From GWA2-46-15 sp964551525 (GTDB lineage Bacteria > Patescibacteriota > Minisyncoccia > Minisyncoccales > GWA2-46-15): a DNA stretch of 64,000 nt. Location: the NCBI GenBank assembly GCA_964551525.1, contig CAZKCH010000001.1:1-64000 (forward strand), read 5' to 3'. Position 1 is the stretch's first letter. Every line of letters starts with the position of its first letter. The position numbers and the translations under genes were made by a program. Below, one piece after another: positions 33,668 through 41,273 of the stretch. The notes below the pieces were generated by a model. It had not been told where the DNA came from, did no database searches, and worked only from the letters and a program-made list of their open reading frames with translations.

Positions 33668-35628
33668 ATTACTTTTAATATTTTCCGCGGCCCGGCCGGC
33701 GTTTCTTGGCTAAAAACAATCTCAACATGGTCTGAAACTGAAAGATTATCGCTGCCGGGAAAACTCTTTCTTGAATCATCGTCTAAGATAATATAATCAA
33801 TTTTTTCAACGCAAGCCAAGCCCAAGTCGTTGTTAAATATCTTTTTCGCATTAGATTGGTGCTGGCTAATGTCCAAACCCTCGGTGATAAGCCAGCTTTC
33901 ATAACCGAGATAAATTGGCCGGCCAGCCAGAAACAACGGCATCGGGTCCACTAAGGCCGGCGTCAAAAACAAAGAATCGGGTAAAGTATTTTCTTTTATC
34001 CATTGGCCGGCTCGAACTTTTTCTTGATCAGAGTCAGAATAGCCGAAATAATGGCGATAGAGCAATCTTGCGGAAAAATCAATGGCGCCCGCCAAAGTGC
34101 CGAAAAACACAATGGCGATAATGACCAATAAACCGATAACTTTTTTCTTTGAAAGAAAAACCAAAATCGGGCCGATGCCAAAAATAATTGCCAGAATCCA
34201 CCAGTAAAAAAGGATTTTGCCGTTATCAAAGGGCCAGACCTGAAAGAGAAATAAGTTGGGAAGAATAAACAAAACCATTGAGGCAATAAGAAACTCCGAT
34301 TTAAAACCGAGGTCAAGCTTTTTCCGAAAACGAGAAAGAATAAAAAGAAAAAGAGCCGCCAGCCAAAACCAGAAAACAACACCGAAATTCTTTGACCAAA
34401 ATACGAAAACATTGCTATCAGTGCCGGCTAACGTCAGCCAGCCGAGCCACGGCCTAATATTATCGCCCAAACCGTTGGCCGAATTGAAATACAATAACTG
34501 GGGAAGAGCCAAAATAGCGGCCAGCCCGGCAAAAATCAGCCAGGACTTTTTGTTTTTCAAGTTAAACCAAAACAAAGCCGCCATCAGTAAAAACAAAGCT
34601 AAAAAGCTATGAATATGAATAAAGGGTAAAAGTCCGGCAAAAATGCCAAATCGCCAGAAATCCTTGTCCCTACCGTAATGGTAAATACCCAAAAGAATAA
34701 GGCAGAAAACAGCCAAACCAAGAGAAAAAGTCCGCTGGTGCGATAAAAAAGAAATAATCGGCACAATCCAAACAATATTATCGGCGGCTTCTTTCTCAAT
34801 TGGTTTGCCGCCGGTCCGATTGTCCAAATGAGTGTATTCGTGCGGCGGATTAGTGAAAAAAGTGCCAAGCGCGGAAAAACCATTTTGCTGCACGAAACCG
34901 GAAACATCTTTGAAAAAAGTAATGAATCCCAAACCGGCGCCGAAAAGAATCAAAACCAAAACCAGAATAGCAACGCCCCTTGAACCGAGAAATCTTCCGG
35001 TAAGAGAAAACAATAAAACAATCGCGGACAGGCCGGAAATCAAAAGAGGCAAGGCGTAAGCGAAAACGCGGCTGGCGCCGAGAAAACGATAGATGGCGGA
35101 AATAAAATTAAGCAGAAACGGATAGGTAAGCGGTGCGCCGGCCATTAAGGGGTGCTGTAAGATAAAATGCTTAGCCGTGGCGAATCTTTCAATAATACTC
35201 AAATGCAGGGCGGTGTCGCCCCAGCTGAGAAAAGAAGTTCGCAACGTGTTATCGGGCGCCTCGAAAAGCACAGTTTTAATCAAAAGAAAATAAAGAACCA
35301 AGATTGCCAATAAGGGCAAAAGCCAAAAAATTTGCCGCCAGTCCTGTTTTTGCAATTCCGTGGCTATTTCAATAAAAAAACATCGCAATGATTTAATCCG
35401 CAAGGCAAGAACGACCAAGGCCAAGGCGCTGAAAAGGATAATGGCCAAAAACAACGAGCCGGTGGCCAAGGCGGCCAAAAGGATCAAAAAACCGCTGACA
35501 ATTAAACCCGTAATCAGGCTGGCAAAAAATCTTTCGAAACAAGACAATTTTTCCTGCCGGTCAAAAAAACCGAAAACCGCCAGGCCGAAAAGAAATTGGA
35601 AAATAAGAAAAATTAAAGGGATGATCAT
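33658..35628 (-). CDS. Large polytopic membrane protein, probable GT-C fold glycosyltransferase
   Basis: 656 residues with about 13 to 15 hydrophobic helices and a C-terminal soluble region (about 540-656). The second loop holds WGDTALHLSIIERF and HPLMAGAPLTYPFL, resembling the donor-binding loop of GT-C enzymes; the C-terminal AGQWIKENTLPDSLFLTPA resembles the soluble part of uncharacterised archaeal/CPR GT-C proteins. It overlaps the GT39 gene, suggesting a shared glycosylation pathway. Specific activity unknown. Confidence 0.7.
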   Translation of the reverse strand: MIIPLIFLIFQFLFGLAVFGFFDRQEKLSCFERFFASLITGLIVSGFLILLAALATGSLFLAIILFSALALVVLALRIKSLRCFFIEIATELQKQDWRQIFWLLPLLAILVLYFLLIKTVLFEAPDNTLRTSFLSWGDTALHLSIIERFATAKHFILQHPLMAGAPLTYPFLLNFISAIYRFLGASRVFAYALPLLISGLSAIVLLFSLTGRFLGSRGVAILVLVLILFGAGLGFITFFKDVSGFVQQNGFSALGTFFTNPPHEYTHLDNRTGGKPIEKEAADNIVWIVPIISFLSHQRTFSLGLAVFCLILLGIYHYGRDKDFWRFGIFAGLLPFIHIHSFLALFLLMAALFWFNLKNKKSWLIFAGLAAILALPQLLYFNSANGLGDNIRPWLGWLTLAGTDSNVFVFWSKNFGVVFWFWLAALFLFILSRFRKKLDLGFKSEFLIASMVLFILPNLFLFQVWPFDNGKILFYWWILAIIFGIGPILVFLSKKKVIGLLVIIAIVFFGTLAGAIDFSARLLYRHYFGYSDSDQEKVRAGQWIKENTLPDSLFLTPALVDPMPLFLAGRPIYLGYESWLITEGLDISQHQSNAKKIFNNDLGLACVEKIDYIILDDDSRKSFPGSDNLSVSDHVEIVFSQETPAGPRKILKVICP

Positions 35629-35734
35629 CTTGCTCTATTTTAGCATGGGGAAATCGCAATTTAAACCAATGGAATTCTTGCTGTCGCCTAAATTTTTTGC
35701 TATCCTAAAACCAGTTAAAAATTAACTTAAATAT

Positions 35735-36298
35735 ATGCCTATTTCTGCCAAATTAGCCAAGTTTTTGAGCCAAAACGAAATTAAATTTGAGGAAATTGAA
35801 CATCGCACCGTTTATACTGGGCTGGACAAAGCCGCCACTTTAAGGGTAAAACCAAGCTTGATTGCCAAAACCATTGTTGTAAAATCAGGCAAGGAGTTGG
35901 CAATGGGAATACTGGCCGCTAATAGAAATGTGAATAAAAAGAAATTGGCCAAGGTCAGTAAATTAAAGAATCTTGATTTCATTTCCGAAAAGCTGATGAA
36001 ATCCAAATTCGTTGGATTCAAAGTCGGCGCCCTGCCGCCTTTCGGCTTGCTTTTCAAAGTAACGTCGTTTATTGATAGGGGACTGGCTAAGGAAAAATTC
36101 GTTTACGCCAGTTCGGGCAACTACGAGATTTCTTTGAAAATATCGCCGAAAATCCTGGAAAAATTAGGGGCAGCGAAAGCAGATTTCTCTGTCGCAAAGA
36201 AAATAAACAAATTTAGCCTTCCGAAGAAGGTTGCAAAACCAAAACCAAAGAAGAATCCGCCTCGTCGGCAGGCGTCGTTTCCGCGCGCCCGCCGATGA
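35735..36298 (+). CDS. YbaK/ProX-type aminoacyl-tRNA deacylase
   Basis: 187 residues with the YbaK/EbsC editing domain: IEHRTVYTGLDKAATLRV, AKTIVVKSGKELAMGILAANRNVNKKKL, and GALPPFGLLF near the C-terminal part of the domain. Trans-editing of mischarged tRNAs. The last 40 or so residues are basic and low complexity; the terminal PPRRQASFPRARR is encoded by a large palindrome that runs up to the tRNA-Ile gene, so this tail looks acquired. Confidence 0.85.
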   Translation: MPISAKLAKFLSQNEIKFEEIEHRTVYTGLDKAATLRVKPSLIAKTIVVKSGKELAMGILAANRNVNKKKLAKVSKLKNLDFISEKLMKSKFVGFKVGALPPFGLLFKVTSFIDRGLAKEKFVYASSGNYEISLKISPKILEKLGAAKADFSVAKKINKFSLPKKVAKPKPKKNPPRRQASFPRARR

Positions 36299-36303
36299 GG
36301 CGC
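36258..36303. repeat. Long imperfect palindrome at the ybaK 3' end
   Basis: Arms CGCCTCGTCGGC-A-GGCG and CGCGCCCGCCGATGAGGCG. It contains the ybaK stop codon and ends just before tRNA-Ile. It could act as terminator-like structure or as a REP-type insertion. Confidence 0.7.
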
Positions 36304-36308
36304 AAAAC

Positions 36309-36380
36309 GGGCGTGTGGCTCAACGGTAGAGCGCGTTCCTGATAAGAACGAGGCCGAAGGTCCGACTCCTTCCACGCCCA
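36309..36380 (+). tRNA. tRNA-Ile (GAU)
   Basis: Acceptor GGGCGTG/CACGCCC, D arm GCTC/GAGC, anticodon stem CGTTC/GAACG with loop CTGATAA (GAT). The T loop is TCCGACT: position 55, normally U (pseudouridine), is C. No CCA encoded. Confidence 0.95.
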
Positions 36381-36433
36381 TAACACGAGTATTTAGGATT
36401 TAGAAGTTAGAAGATAGAAAACGCCTGATTTCC

Positions 36434-36506
36434 GGGCCGTTGGCGCAGTTGGTAGCGCGCTTCATTTGCAATGAAGAGGTCGCCGGTCCGAATCCGGCAC
36501 GGTCCA
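36434..36506 (+). tRNA. tRNA-Ala (UGC)
   Basis: Acceptor GGGCCGT/ACGGTCC, D arm GCGC/GCGC, anticodon stem CTTCA/TGAAG with loop TTTGCAA (TGC). The T loop is TCCGAAT, again with C at position 55. The Ile-Ala pair is the classic 16S-23S spacer pair. Confidence 0.95.
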
Positions 36507-36562
36507 CAGTAGTAGTTTTTTAGAATTTAGAGTTTAGTATTTAGAGTTTCATTTCCCAGGGG

Positions 36563-36636
36563 TGCCGGATCACCGCAGAGCGGGATCCCGTCTTACGGGA
36601 TCACCGCGAAGCGGGACTCCGCTACGCGGAGGTGGC
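36563..36636. repeat. Cluster of short GC-rich palindromes
   Basis: Successive hairpins ATCCCGT/ACGGGAT, CCGC-GAA-GCGG and CTCCGC/GCGGAG between tRNA-Ala and the GIY-YIG gene. Same style as the palindromes inside murC and the FemAB gene. Confidence 0.65.
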
Positions 36637-36660
36637 CAATCGGGACAAAAAATACAAAAA

Positions 36661-36909
36661 ATGTATACTGTTTATATCTTAAGAAGTTTAAAATCTAAAA
36701 GGTTCTATATTGGACAAACAAATAATATCGCGGATAGATTAAGAAGACATAATCGAGGATTGGTCAAATCAACAAAATGGTTTATACCTTGGGAAATAGT
36801 CATAACAGAAAACTTTAATAATAGAAGCGACGCATATAAACGCGAACAAGAGATCAAAAAATTTAAGTCCGGAATATTGTTTAAAAAAATAATTACCAGG
36901 GATGGCTGA
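36661..36909 (+). CDS. GIY-YIG domain protein (YhbQ/UvrC-N-like)
   Basis: 82 residues from the ATG giving MYTVYILRSLKSKRFYIGQT, the canonical GIY-YIG start with the catalytic Tyr pair; Arg in NIADRLRRHNRG and Glu in YKREQEIKKFKS complete the active site. A small stand-alone nuclease of uncertain role, common in CPR genomes. Its stop codon TGA is inside the tRNA-Tyr gene, whose first 14 bases are shared with this CDS. Confidence 0.88.
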   Translation: MYTVYILRSLKSKRFYIGQTNNIADRLRRHNRGLVKSTKWFIPWEIVITENFNNRSDAYKREQEIKKFKSGILFKKIITRDG

Positions 36910-36968
36910 GCGGTTAAGGCGCTGGTCTGTAAAACCAGTCTAGGTAGGTTCAACTCCTACTCCCTGGA
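36896..36968 (+). tRNA. tRNA-Tyr (GUA), archaeal-like
   Basis: Acceptor CCAGGGA/TCCCTGG with A73, anticodon stem CTGGT/ACCAG, loop CTGTAAA (GTA), T arm GTAGG-TTCAACT-CCTAC. The variable loop is only 5 bases and the first pair is C1-G72. Bacterial tRNA-Tyr has G1-C72 and a long variable arm; C1-G72 with a short variable loop is the archaeal/eukaryotic form. It matches the archaeal-type TyrRS at 42788. Confidence 0.95.
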
Positions 36969-36998
36969 TCAACTACTACCAAACAAAAGATCGCCAAG
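36966..36998 (+). repeat. Intergenic direct repeat, copy 1
   Basis: GGATCAACTACTACCAAAC followed by AAA(A)GATCGCCAA; a second copy lies at 39582-39613. It spans the 3' end of tRNA-Tyr. Confidence 0.7.
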
Positions 36999-37012
36999 AA
37001 GGCGATTTTTTG
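36990..37012 (+). terminator. Intrinsic terminator after tRNA-Tyr
   Basis: ATCGCC-AAGAA-GGCGAT followed by T6. Confidence 0.85.
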
Positions 37013-37100
37013 ATATGCAACATCATTAAATTAGTTCGCTAGACTTAGTTGGTTATCTGTGCTAATTTTCTTATAGTAAACCTTCGATGTTTCACGGTTC

Positions 37101-37107
37101 AAGGAGG
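37101..37107 (+). promoter_or_regulatory. Strong Shine-Dalgarno sequence
   Basis: AAGGAGG, 5 bases before ATG. The only strong SD I found before a gene in this window. Confidence 0.85.
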
Positions 37108-37112
37108 ACCAT

Positions 37113-37742
37113 ATGAAACTCAAACTTTCCGACCTGATCGCTCTTTTGTACTTTGCGGCTATAACCGCATTCATCTTCCTGGCCAAGGACACTTTCATCT
37201 ATCTGACCAAGACCTATCCTTACCCGATGGGTTTTATCAAGGTCGGGCTACTGGCCACCTTCGGCGAATGCCTGAAATACAGACTGACCAATCACAAATG
37301 GATCCCGTACAAGATCTGTCTTCGTTTCCTTGTCTGGGGGCTCTTTGGCATCTGGTTCGCCGCTGCCTTCCCGTATTCTGACGGAGGCGTTGTCGCCCTC
37401 GACAACGGCGGGCTATGGCCTGGCGCCTCGGCGCTATCCAAAAGCGCCTGGATCAACATCCTCGGCGGTTACGCCTTCTTCATGATGTTCATCCACTACT
37501 GGATGGATACGATGATTGCCGAAGGACCGTGCTGGCCATGGAAGATTTTCGGGACACCACAGTCGGTAAAGTGGGCGAAGATTGTCTTCATCGCCATGTT
37601 CGTCTGGTGGTTGCCGGCCCATACCTTCACCTTTTCCCAACCGCCGGAATGGCGAGTCGTGATCGCCGCCTATCTTTCGGTCAGCCTCGGCCTGATCCTA
37701 GCCTTTGCATCAGGTTTCGAGGTGAGGAAAACTATCACCTAA
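37113..37742 (+). CDS. Polytopic membrane protein, probably recently acquired
   Basis: 209 residues with about five to six membrane helices (LSDLIALLYFAAITAFIFLA, KICLRFLVWGLFGIWFAAAF, YAFFMMFIHYWMD, IVFIAMFVWWLPAHTF, VIAAYLSVSLGLILAFA). I do not recognise the family. The gene is visibly more GC-rich than its neighbours (many CTG, GCC, ATC, GGC codons), has a full AAGGAGG SD, and ends in its own strong terminator. All three point to transfer from an SD-using bacterium, recent enough that ameliorated codon use has not developed. Confidence 0.8.
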   Translation: MKLKLSDLIALLYFAAITAFIFLAKDTFIYLTKTYPYPMGFIKVGLLATFGECLKYRLTNHKWIPYKICLRFLVWGLFGIWFAAAFPYSDGGVVALDNGGLWPGASALSKSAWINILGGYAFFMMFIHYWMDTMIAEGPCWPWKIFGTPQSVKWAKIVFIAMFVWWLPAHTFTFSQPPEWRVVIAAYLSVSLGLILAFASGFEVRKTIT

Positions 37743-37749
37743 ACAAGTA

Positions 37750-37783
37750 AGAGACGCATCGTAACGGTGCGTCTCTTTACTTA
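37750..37783 (+). terminator. Intrinsic terminator after the GC-rich membrane gene
   Basis: AGAGACGCATC and GGTGCGTCTCT arms around a GTAAC loop, followed by TTACTTACTT. Confidence 0.85.
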
Positions 37784-38002
37784 CTTAAATTCTAAACAGG
37801 TTCTAACGTCGTCCCGTAGGCAGGACCAAAAAACTTTATTAGCGACTAAGTGATTGAGTGATTAGGACAATCGCCTCTATGCCGTTTCTCAGGCTGGGCA
37901 GTTTTTTTGACCAAAAATATGATATAATTAATTTAATAAAAGAGTTGATGAACACGTTCGTGAAATTAAGGGCATTTTAACATAACACTTGACGATCACT
38001 AC

Positions 38003-38031
38003 TTGACAACATATCATCTATGATATATACT
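38003..38031 (+). promoter_or_regulatory. higBA promoter with palindromic operator in the spacer
   Basis: TTGACA (38003-38008), 17 bases, TATACT (38026-38031). The spacer holds a perfect palindrome ATATCAT-CT-ATGATAT (38011-38026), well placed for HigA to bind and repress. Confidence 0.65.
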
Positions 38032-38397
38032 GATAACATAGATTATAAAGTAAATTTTTACAGAAACTCTCAAACCAGTAAAAGTCCTGTTTTAGAGTAT
38101 ATAAACAATCTAAGTCATAAAGAAAGGGCAAAAATCTTAAAATACGTTGAATTCCTAAGGGAACACAAGGGGTATCTAGACGAACCATATTCAAAACACG
38201 TCAAGGGAAAAATTAGAGAATTAAGGATAGATTTTGGCAAAAACAGATTCAGAATCTTCTACTTTACATTCATCAAGAAAACGATAGTTCTGCTTCACGC
38301 GTTCTTGAAGAGAACCGAAAAAACGCCAATTAAAGAAATCAAGAAAGCTGAAGAAAATTATTACGACGTCTTAAATAATCCGAAATTATATGAATAG
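38020..38397 (+). CDS. higB: HigB/RelE-family toxin
   Basis: 125 residues of the HigB (Gp49-like) branch of the RelE/ParE fold: SPVLEYINNLSHKERAKILKYVEFLREH, the KGKIRELRIDFGKNRFRIFYF core, and HAFLKRTEKTPIKEIKKAEEN. Family role: ribosome-dependent mRNA cleavage. The antitoxin gene overlaps by 8 bases, toxin first, as in higBA. The only upstream ATG lies in the promoter spacer. If the TATACT promoter is used, transcription starts around the in-frame ATA that begins DYKVNFYRN, which is where HigB homologues usually begin. Confidence 0.88.
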   Translation: MIYTDNIDYKVNFYRNSQTSKSPVLEYINNLSHKERAKILKYVEFLREHKGYLDEPYSKHVKGKIRELRIDFGKNRFRIFYFTFIKKTIVLLHAFLKRTEKTPIKEIKKAEENYYDVLNNPKLYE

Positions 38398-38704
38398 AAC
38401 AAAGAAAATACAAAAAGCAGTTGATTTTCAAGAATACTTGAAAAGTCAATTGAAAAATCCCGAGGTCAAGAAACACTATGACGAATATGGTAAACGCCTG
38501 GAAATCGCTTACCAGATTTTAAGGTTGCGCAAACAGAAAAAAATGTCGCAAGTGGAATTGGCCAAGAGAATCGGCACCAAACAAAGCAACATCGCCCGCC
38601 TAGAAACGGGCCAGCAAAATTTTACTACCGAAACCCTGCAGAAAATAGCTTTGGTCTTTAACCGCGATCTCAGAATAGAATTCTGCTCGCCAAACAAGTT
38701 CTAA
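38390..38704 (+). CDS. higA: HigA-type antitoxin, XRE family
   Basis: 104 residues. A C-terminal helix-turn-helix of the XRE/Cro type (MSQVELAKRIGTKQSNIARLETGQQNFTTETLQKIALVF) follows an N-terminal extension that likely contacts the toxin. Expected to neutralise HigB and repress the operon through the palindrome at 38011-38026. Confidence 0.9.
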   Translation: MNRTKKIQKAVDFQEYLKSQLKNPEVKKHYDEYGKRLEIAYQILRLRKQKKMSQVELAKRIGTKQSNIARLETGQQNFTTETLQKIALVFNRDLRIEFCSPNKF

Positions 38705-38801
38705 CCCATTCGTCGTTTCCTAACTCCTCAGGGCAAGCTGTCGTCCCGTAGGCAGGATACGAGTTTATTAGCAATTAGTTATTAGTTTTTAGCACTGACG
38801 A

Positions 38802-38837
38802 AACCGCCTTTTTATTAGGGCGGTTTTTTGGTATAAT
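38802..38837 (+). promoter_or_regulatory. Terminator fused to a leaderless promoter
   Basis: Hairpin AACCGCC/GGCGGTT plus T6 ends higBA; two bases (GG) later TATAAT (38832-38837) lies exactly 6 bases before the next ATG. Similar TTTTTTGG-TAnAnT modules precede the genes at 39712, 40785 and 41274. Confidence 0.75.
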
Positions 38838-38843
38838 TTAGAT

Positions 38844-39473
38844 ATGAGAACATATACTTTTATTGATGCCTCCAATTTATTTTACGGCGGGGAAAAGAAT
38901 TTAGGATGGAAAATCGACTATCAAAAGCTTTTGTATTATTTAAAAGAAAAATATGGAGTTTCTCGGGTCTTATATTTTGGCGGTATAGAATTGCATGGTT
39001 TTAAGTTTGATTATCTCAAAGAGGAAACTGTGCCGGTTGAAAAAGCGGAAAACTATCTTTCCTCATTAGTCAAAGAGAAGGGTGATAAATTTACTGAAGC
39101 AATATTGTTATTAATTAACCGACATCTACAACGAGCTCGTTTTTACTCAAAACTACAGAAATTCGGCTATGATCTCCATCTGAAGCCGGTTAAACTTTAT
39201 GAACAGGAAGATGGCACGACTAAAAGAAAAGCGAACTGCGATGTCGATATGACATTCCATCTAATGAAGGAAAAAGATAATTTTGACAGAGCGCTTATTC
39301 TTTCCGGCGACGGAGACTTTTTACCAGTTTTGAAATTCCTAAAACAAAATGGTAAAGAGATAATCGTTCTGGCTCGTGGTTCGCGAACCGCCAAAGAAAT
39401 CAGGCAATTTGCTGGTAGTAATTTTCGAGATTTTGAATATCTAAAATATCTTCTAAAAATGGACTTGAAATAA
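38844..39473 (+). CDS. NYN-domain (LabA/DUF88-like) putative RNase
   Basis: 209 residues of the PIN-like NYN fold: the N-terminal FIDASNLFYGG with the first acidic ligand, CDVDMTFHLMKEKDNFDRALILSGDGDFLPVLKFL with the remaining Asp ligands, and a final LARGSRTAKEIRQFA segment. Probably a metal-dependent nuclease acting on RNA; LabA-type proteins also act in regulation. Located beside the higBA module. Predicted leaderless mRNA. Confidence 0.88.
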   Translation: MRTYTFIDASNLFYGGEKNLGWKIDYQKLLYYLKEKYGVSRVLYFGGIELHGFKFDYLKEETVPVEKAENYLSSLVKEKGDKFTEAILLLINRHLQRARFYSKLQKFGYDLHLKPVKLYEQEDGTTKRKANCDVDMTFHLMKEKDNFDRALILSGDGDFLPVLKFLKQNGKEIIVLARGSRTAKEIRQFAGSNFRDFEYLKYLLKMDLK

Positions 39474-39581
39474 AAACGAAGCGGACTCGTATAGAATCCG
39501 CTCCACGTTTAGTAGTTTCATTATACCTCGACTGGCAACAGTGTCAACCTCCTAAAAAGGTCTAATGTCGTCTCGTAGAGA

Positions 39582-39613
39582 GGATCAACTACTACCAAAC
39601 AAAGAATCGCCAA
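39582..39613 (+). repeat. Intergenic direct repeat, copy 2
   Basis: GGATCAACTACTACCAAAC plus AAAGAATCGCCAA, matching 36966-36998. The copies bracket the segment holding the GC-rich membrane gene, higBA and the NYN gene. A GTCGTCYCGTAG motif just before it also recurs near 37808 and 38741. Confidence 0.7.
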
Positions 39614-39711
39614 ACCCGCCCGCAACACTTCGTGTAGCGATGTGGGTAGGGGGGCGGCCTGCCCCGTAGTGAACTTGTTCTACTACAGGGTTTTTTGGTA
39701 GAGTACAATAT

Positions 39712-40338
39712 ATGACTAGAAAAATTCATAAGAACTATTTTGATATAGTAATACTGCCAACAAAAGAAATTGGAGATTATTCTATTGCTCTAAGTAAACG
39801 GCTGCATAAATATGGATCAAATTCAATTTTAGGCAGAAAATCCTTTTTGCCCCATATTTCTCTTTATCACATTTCGATAAAAAAGAGGGATTTCGGGAAT
39901 TTTATTGCTGAAATAGAGAAGATAACAAATGATTTTAAGACGGGGCAGCTGGAAATCAAAGACCTGATATTATGGAAAGGCCATCGTTCGGTTCTTCTAA
40001 TGACGAACAAACCGAAGTGGCTAAAAAATCTACACCTAAAAATAATAAAAGGGACATTAAAATATTTTAACTGGGATTACGGTATAGAGAAACTATGGAA
40101 TCTTGATCACTGGTCTAAACTTATGCAGAAAAACATAAAACAATACGGAACGCCATTGGTAGGGAGATATTTTATGCCACACATCACATTAGGTGTATTA
40201 AATGATAAGAAGGGAGTAGTAAAGTTTTTTAACAAACTGAAGCTTAAAAAATATAAATTCAATCCTGTTTGTATCTACGTTTGCGAAATTGGCGAAGATC
40301 ATACTTGTCAAAAAATAGTAAGAAAGATTCGTTTTTAA
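39712..40338 (+). CDS. 2H phosphoesterase superfamily protein
   Basis: 208 residues with two HxS/T motifs in the right spacing, LPHISLYHI (about residue 46) and MPHITLGVL (about residue 160), so a 2H phosphoesterase related to 2'-5' RNA ligase/cyclic phosphodiesterases. Only distantly similar to ThpR at 4352. Preceded by a terminator-like hairpin and TTTTTTGG-TAGAGT seven bases before the ATG. RNA-end processing is the likely activity. Confidence 0.8.
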   Translation: MTRKIHKNYFDIVILPTKEIGDYSIALSKRLHKYGSNSILGRKSFLPHISLYHISIKKRDFGNFIAEIEKITNDFKTGQLEIKDLILWKGHRSVLLMTNKPKWLKNLHLKIIKGTLKYFNWDYGIEKLWNLDHWSKLMQKNIKQYGTPLVGRYFMPHITLGVLNDKKGVVKFFNKLKLKKYKFNPVCIYVCEIGEDHTCQKIVRKIRF

Positions 40339-40470
40339 CTTAGATTGTTCTTAAACGGGTCAACCCTTCAGTGTGATTCAGGGCCGGCTCTTTGATATGA
40401 CTCAGGGCAAGTAGAGAAGGTCATGAAAGTGGCTAAGTGATTAAGTGGTTGAGTGGCCAAAACCAGAGAT

Positions 40471-40498
40471 TTGACAGCGATTATCTAAAGAATATAAT
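40471..40498 (+). promoter_or_regulatory. Consensus promoter for the zinc-ribbon gene
   Basis: TTGACA, 16 bases, TATAAT. The best sigma-70-type promoter in the accessory island, 8 bases before the first ATG. Confidence 0.75.
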
Positions 40499-40506
40499 GG
40501 AAACGT

Positions 40507-40680
40507 ATGATGATAATTAAGTGCAATATATGTAAAAAGACGATAAAGGGCAATGATCCCGTAACGGCAAGCGGGGGATTTGCCTCGAGAGTTGAATTAT
40601 GCGAAAAATGCGGTTTGCCGATAATCAAATTCTTGAAAAAACATAAATTTATAGCGGGCGGGACGCCCGATATATCGTAA
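40507..40680 (+). CDS. Small zinc-ribbon protein
   Basis: 57 residues: MMIIKCNICKKTI, then VELCEKCGLPIIKFLKKHKF. Two CxxC pairs about 24 residues apart form a probable zinc knuckle or ribbon. No known family identified. A consensus promoter upstream and the paired cysteines support a real gene. Confidence 0.65.
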   Translation: MMIIKCNICKKTIKGNDPVTASGGFASRVELCEKCGLPIIKFLKKHKFIAGGTPDIS

Positions 40681-40784
40681 TCGCTATTAAAGAAAAACGA
40701 TAGAGATTTCATCGCGGAATTTATCTCGTATAAACCCTGTATTTACGCGGGGTTTTTTGGTAGAGTAAAAAATAGAAATAAACC

Positions 40785-41198
40785 ATGAATATTAAACTAG
40801 CGACAGAAATAATTTTTCTACTCTGCATCACGACTTTAGTTGTGACCATAATATTATCCAAATTATTTAGAGTAGAGCTTAAAAACACCGACCCCTCGGA
40901 TATACCACCGGCGATGTGGTATATCGCAATAATATCCGTAGTTTTGTTAGCTGCCGAAGGTACGGCGTGGTATTTTGAATCGCCAGAAACGGTTCCTAAT
41001 GCGAAAAACGGTTTTCTGTTTGGACTTATGGCTGCCACCGTTGGTTTTATTAGCGACATACTTCTTTTAATTCCGCATAAGAATGGATCTAATATTTTGT
41101 TGGGCTATTATACTAAACCATGGTATTGGGCGGCATTTATCCTAATTTTAATCGTCTGCACCTTAGTTGGTTTTATAATGGCCAAAAGGGGCATATAA
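40785..41198 (+). CDS. Four-helix membrane protein, hypothetical
   Basis: 137 residues with four predicted membrane helices (ATEIIFLLCITTLVVTIIL; MWYIAIISVVLLAAEGTAW; GFLFGLMAATVGFISDILLL; WYWAAFILILIVCTLVGFI). No recognisable family. It stands alone after a hairpin-T6-GG-TAGAGT module. The length and helix spacing are regular, so probably a real gene. Confidence 0.65.
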   Translation: MNIKLATEIIFLLCITTLVVTIILSKLFRVELKNTDPSDIPPAMWYIAIISVVLLAAEGTAWYFESPETVPNAKNGFLFGLMAATVGFISDILLLIPHKNGSNILLGYYTKPWYWAAFILILIVCTLVGFIMAKRGI

Positions 41199-41273
41199 TC
41201 CTTCGATGAAGTTTATGGTGAGCTTGTCGAACCGCTCAGGACAAAAAGGCGGTTTTTTGGTAAAGTAAGCAAT

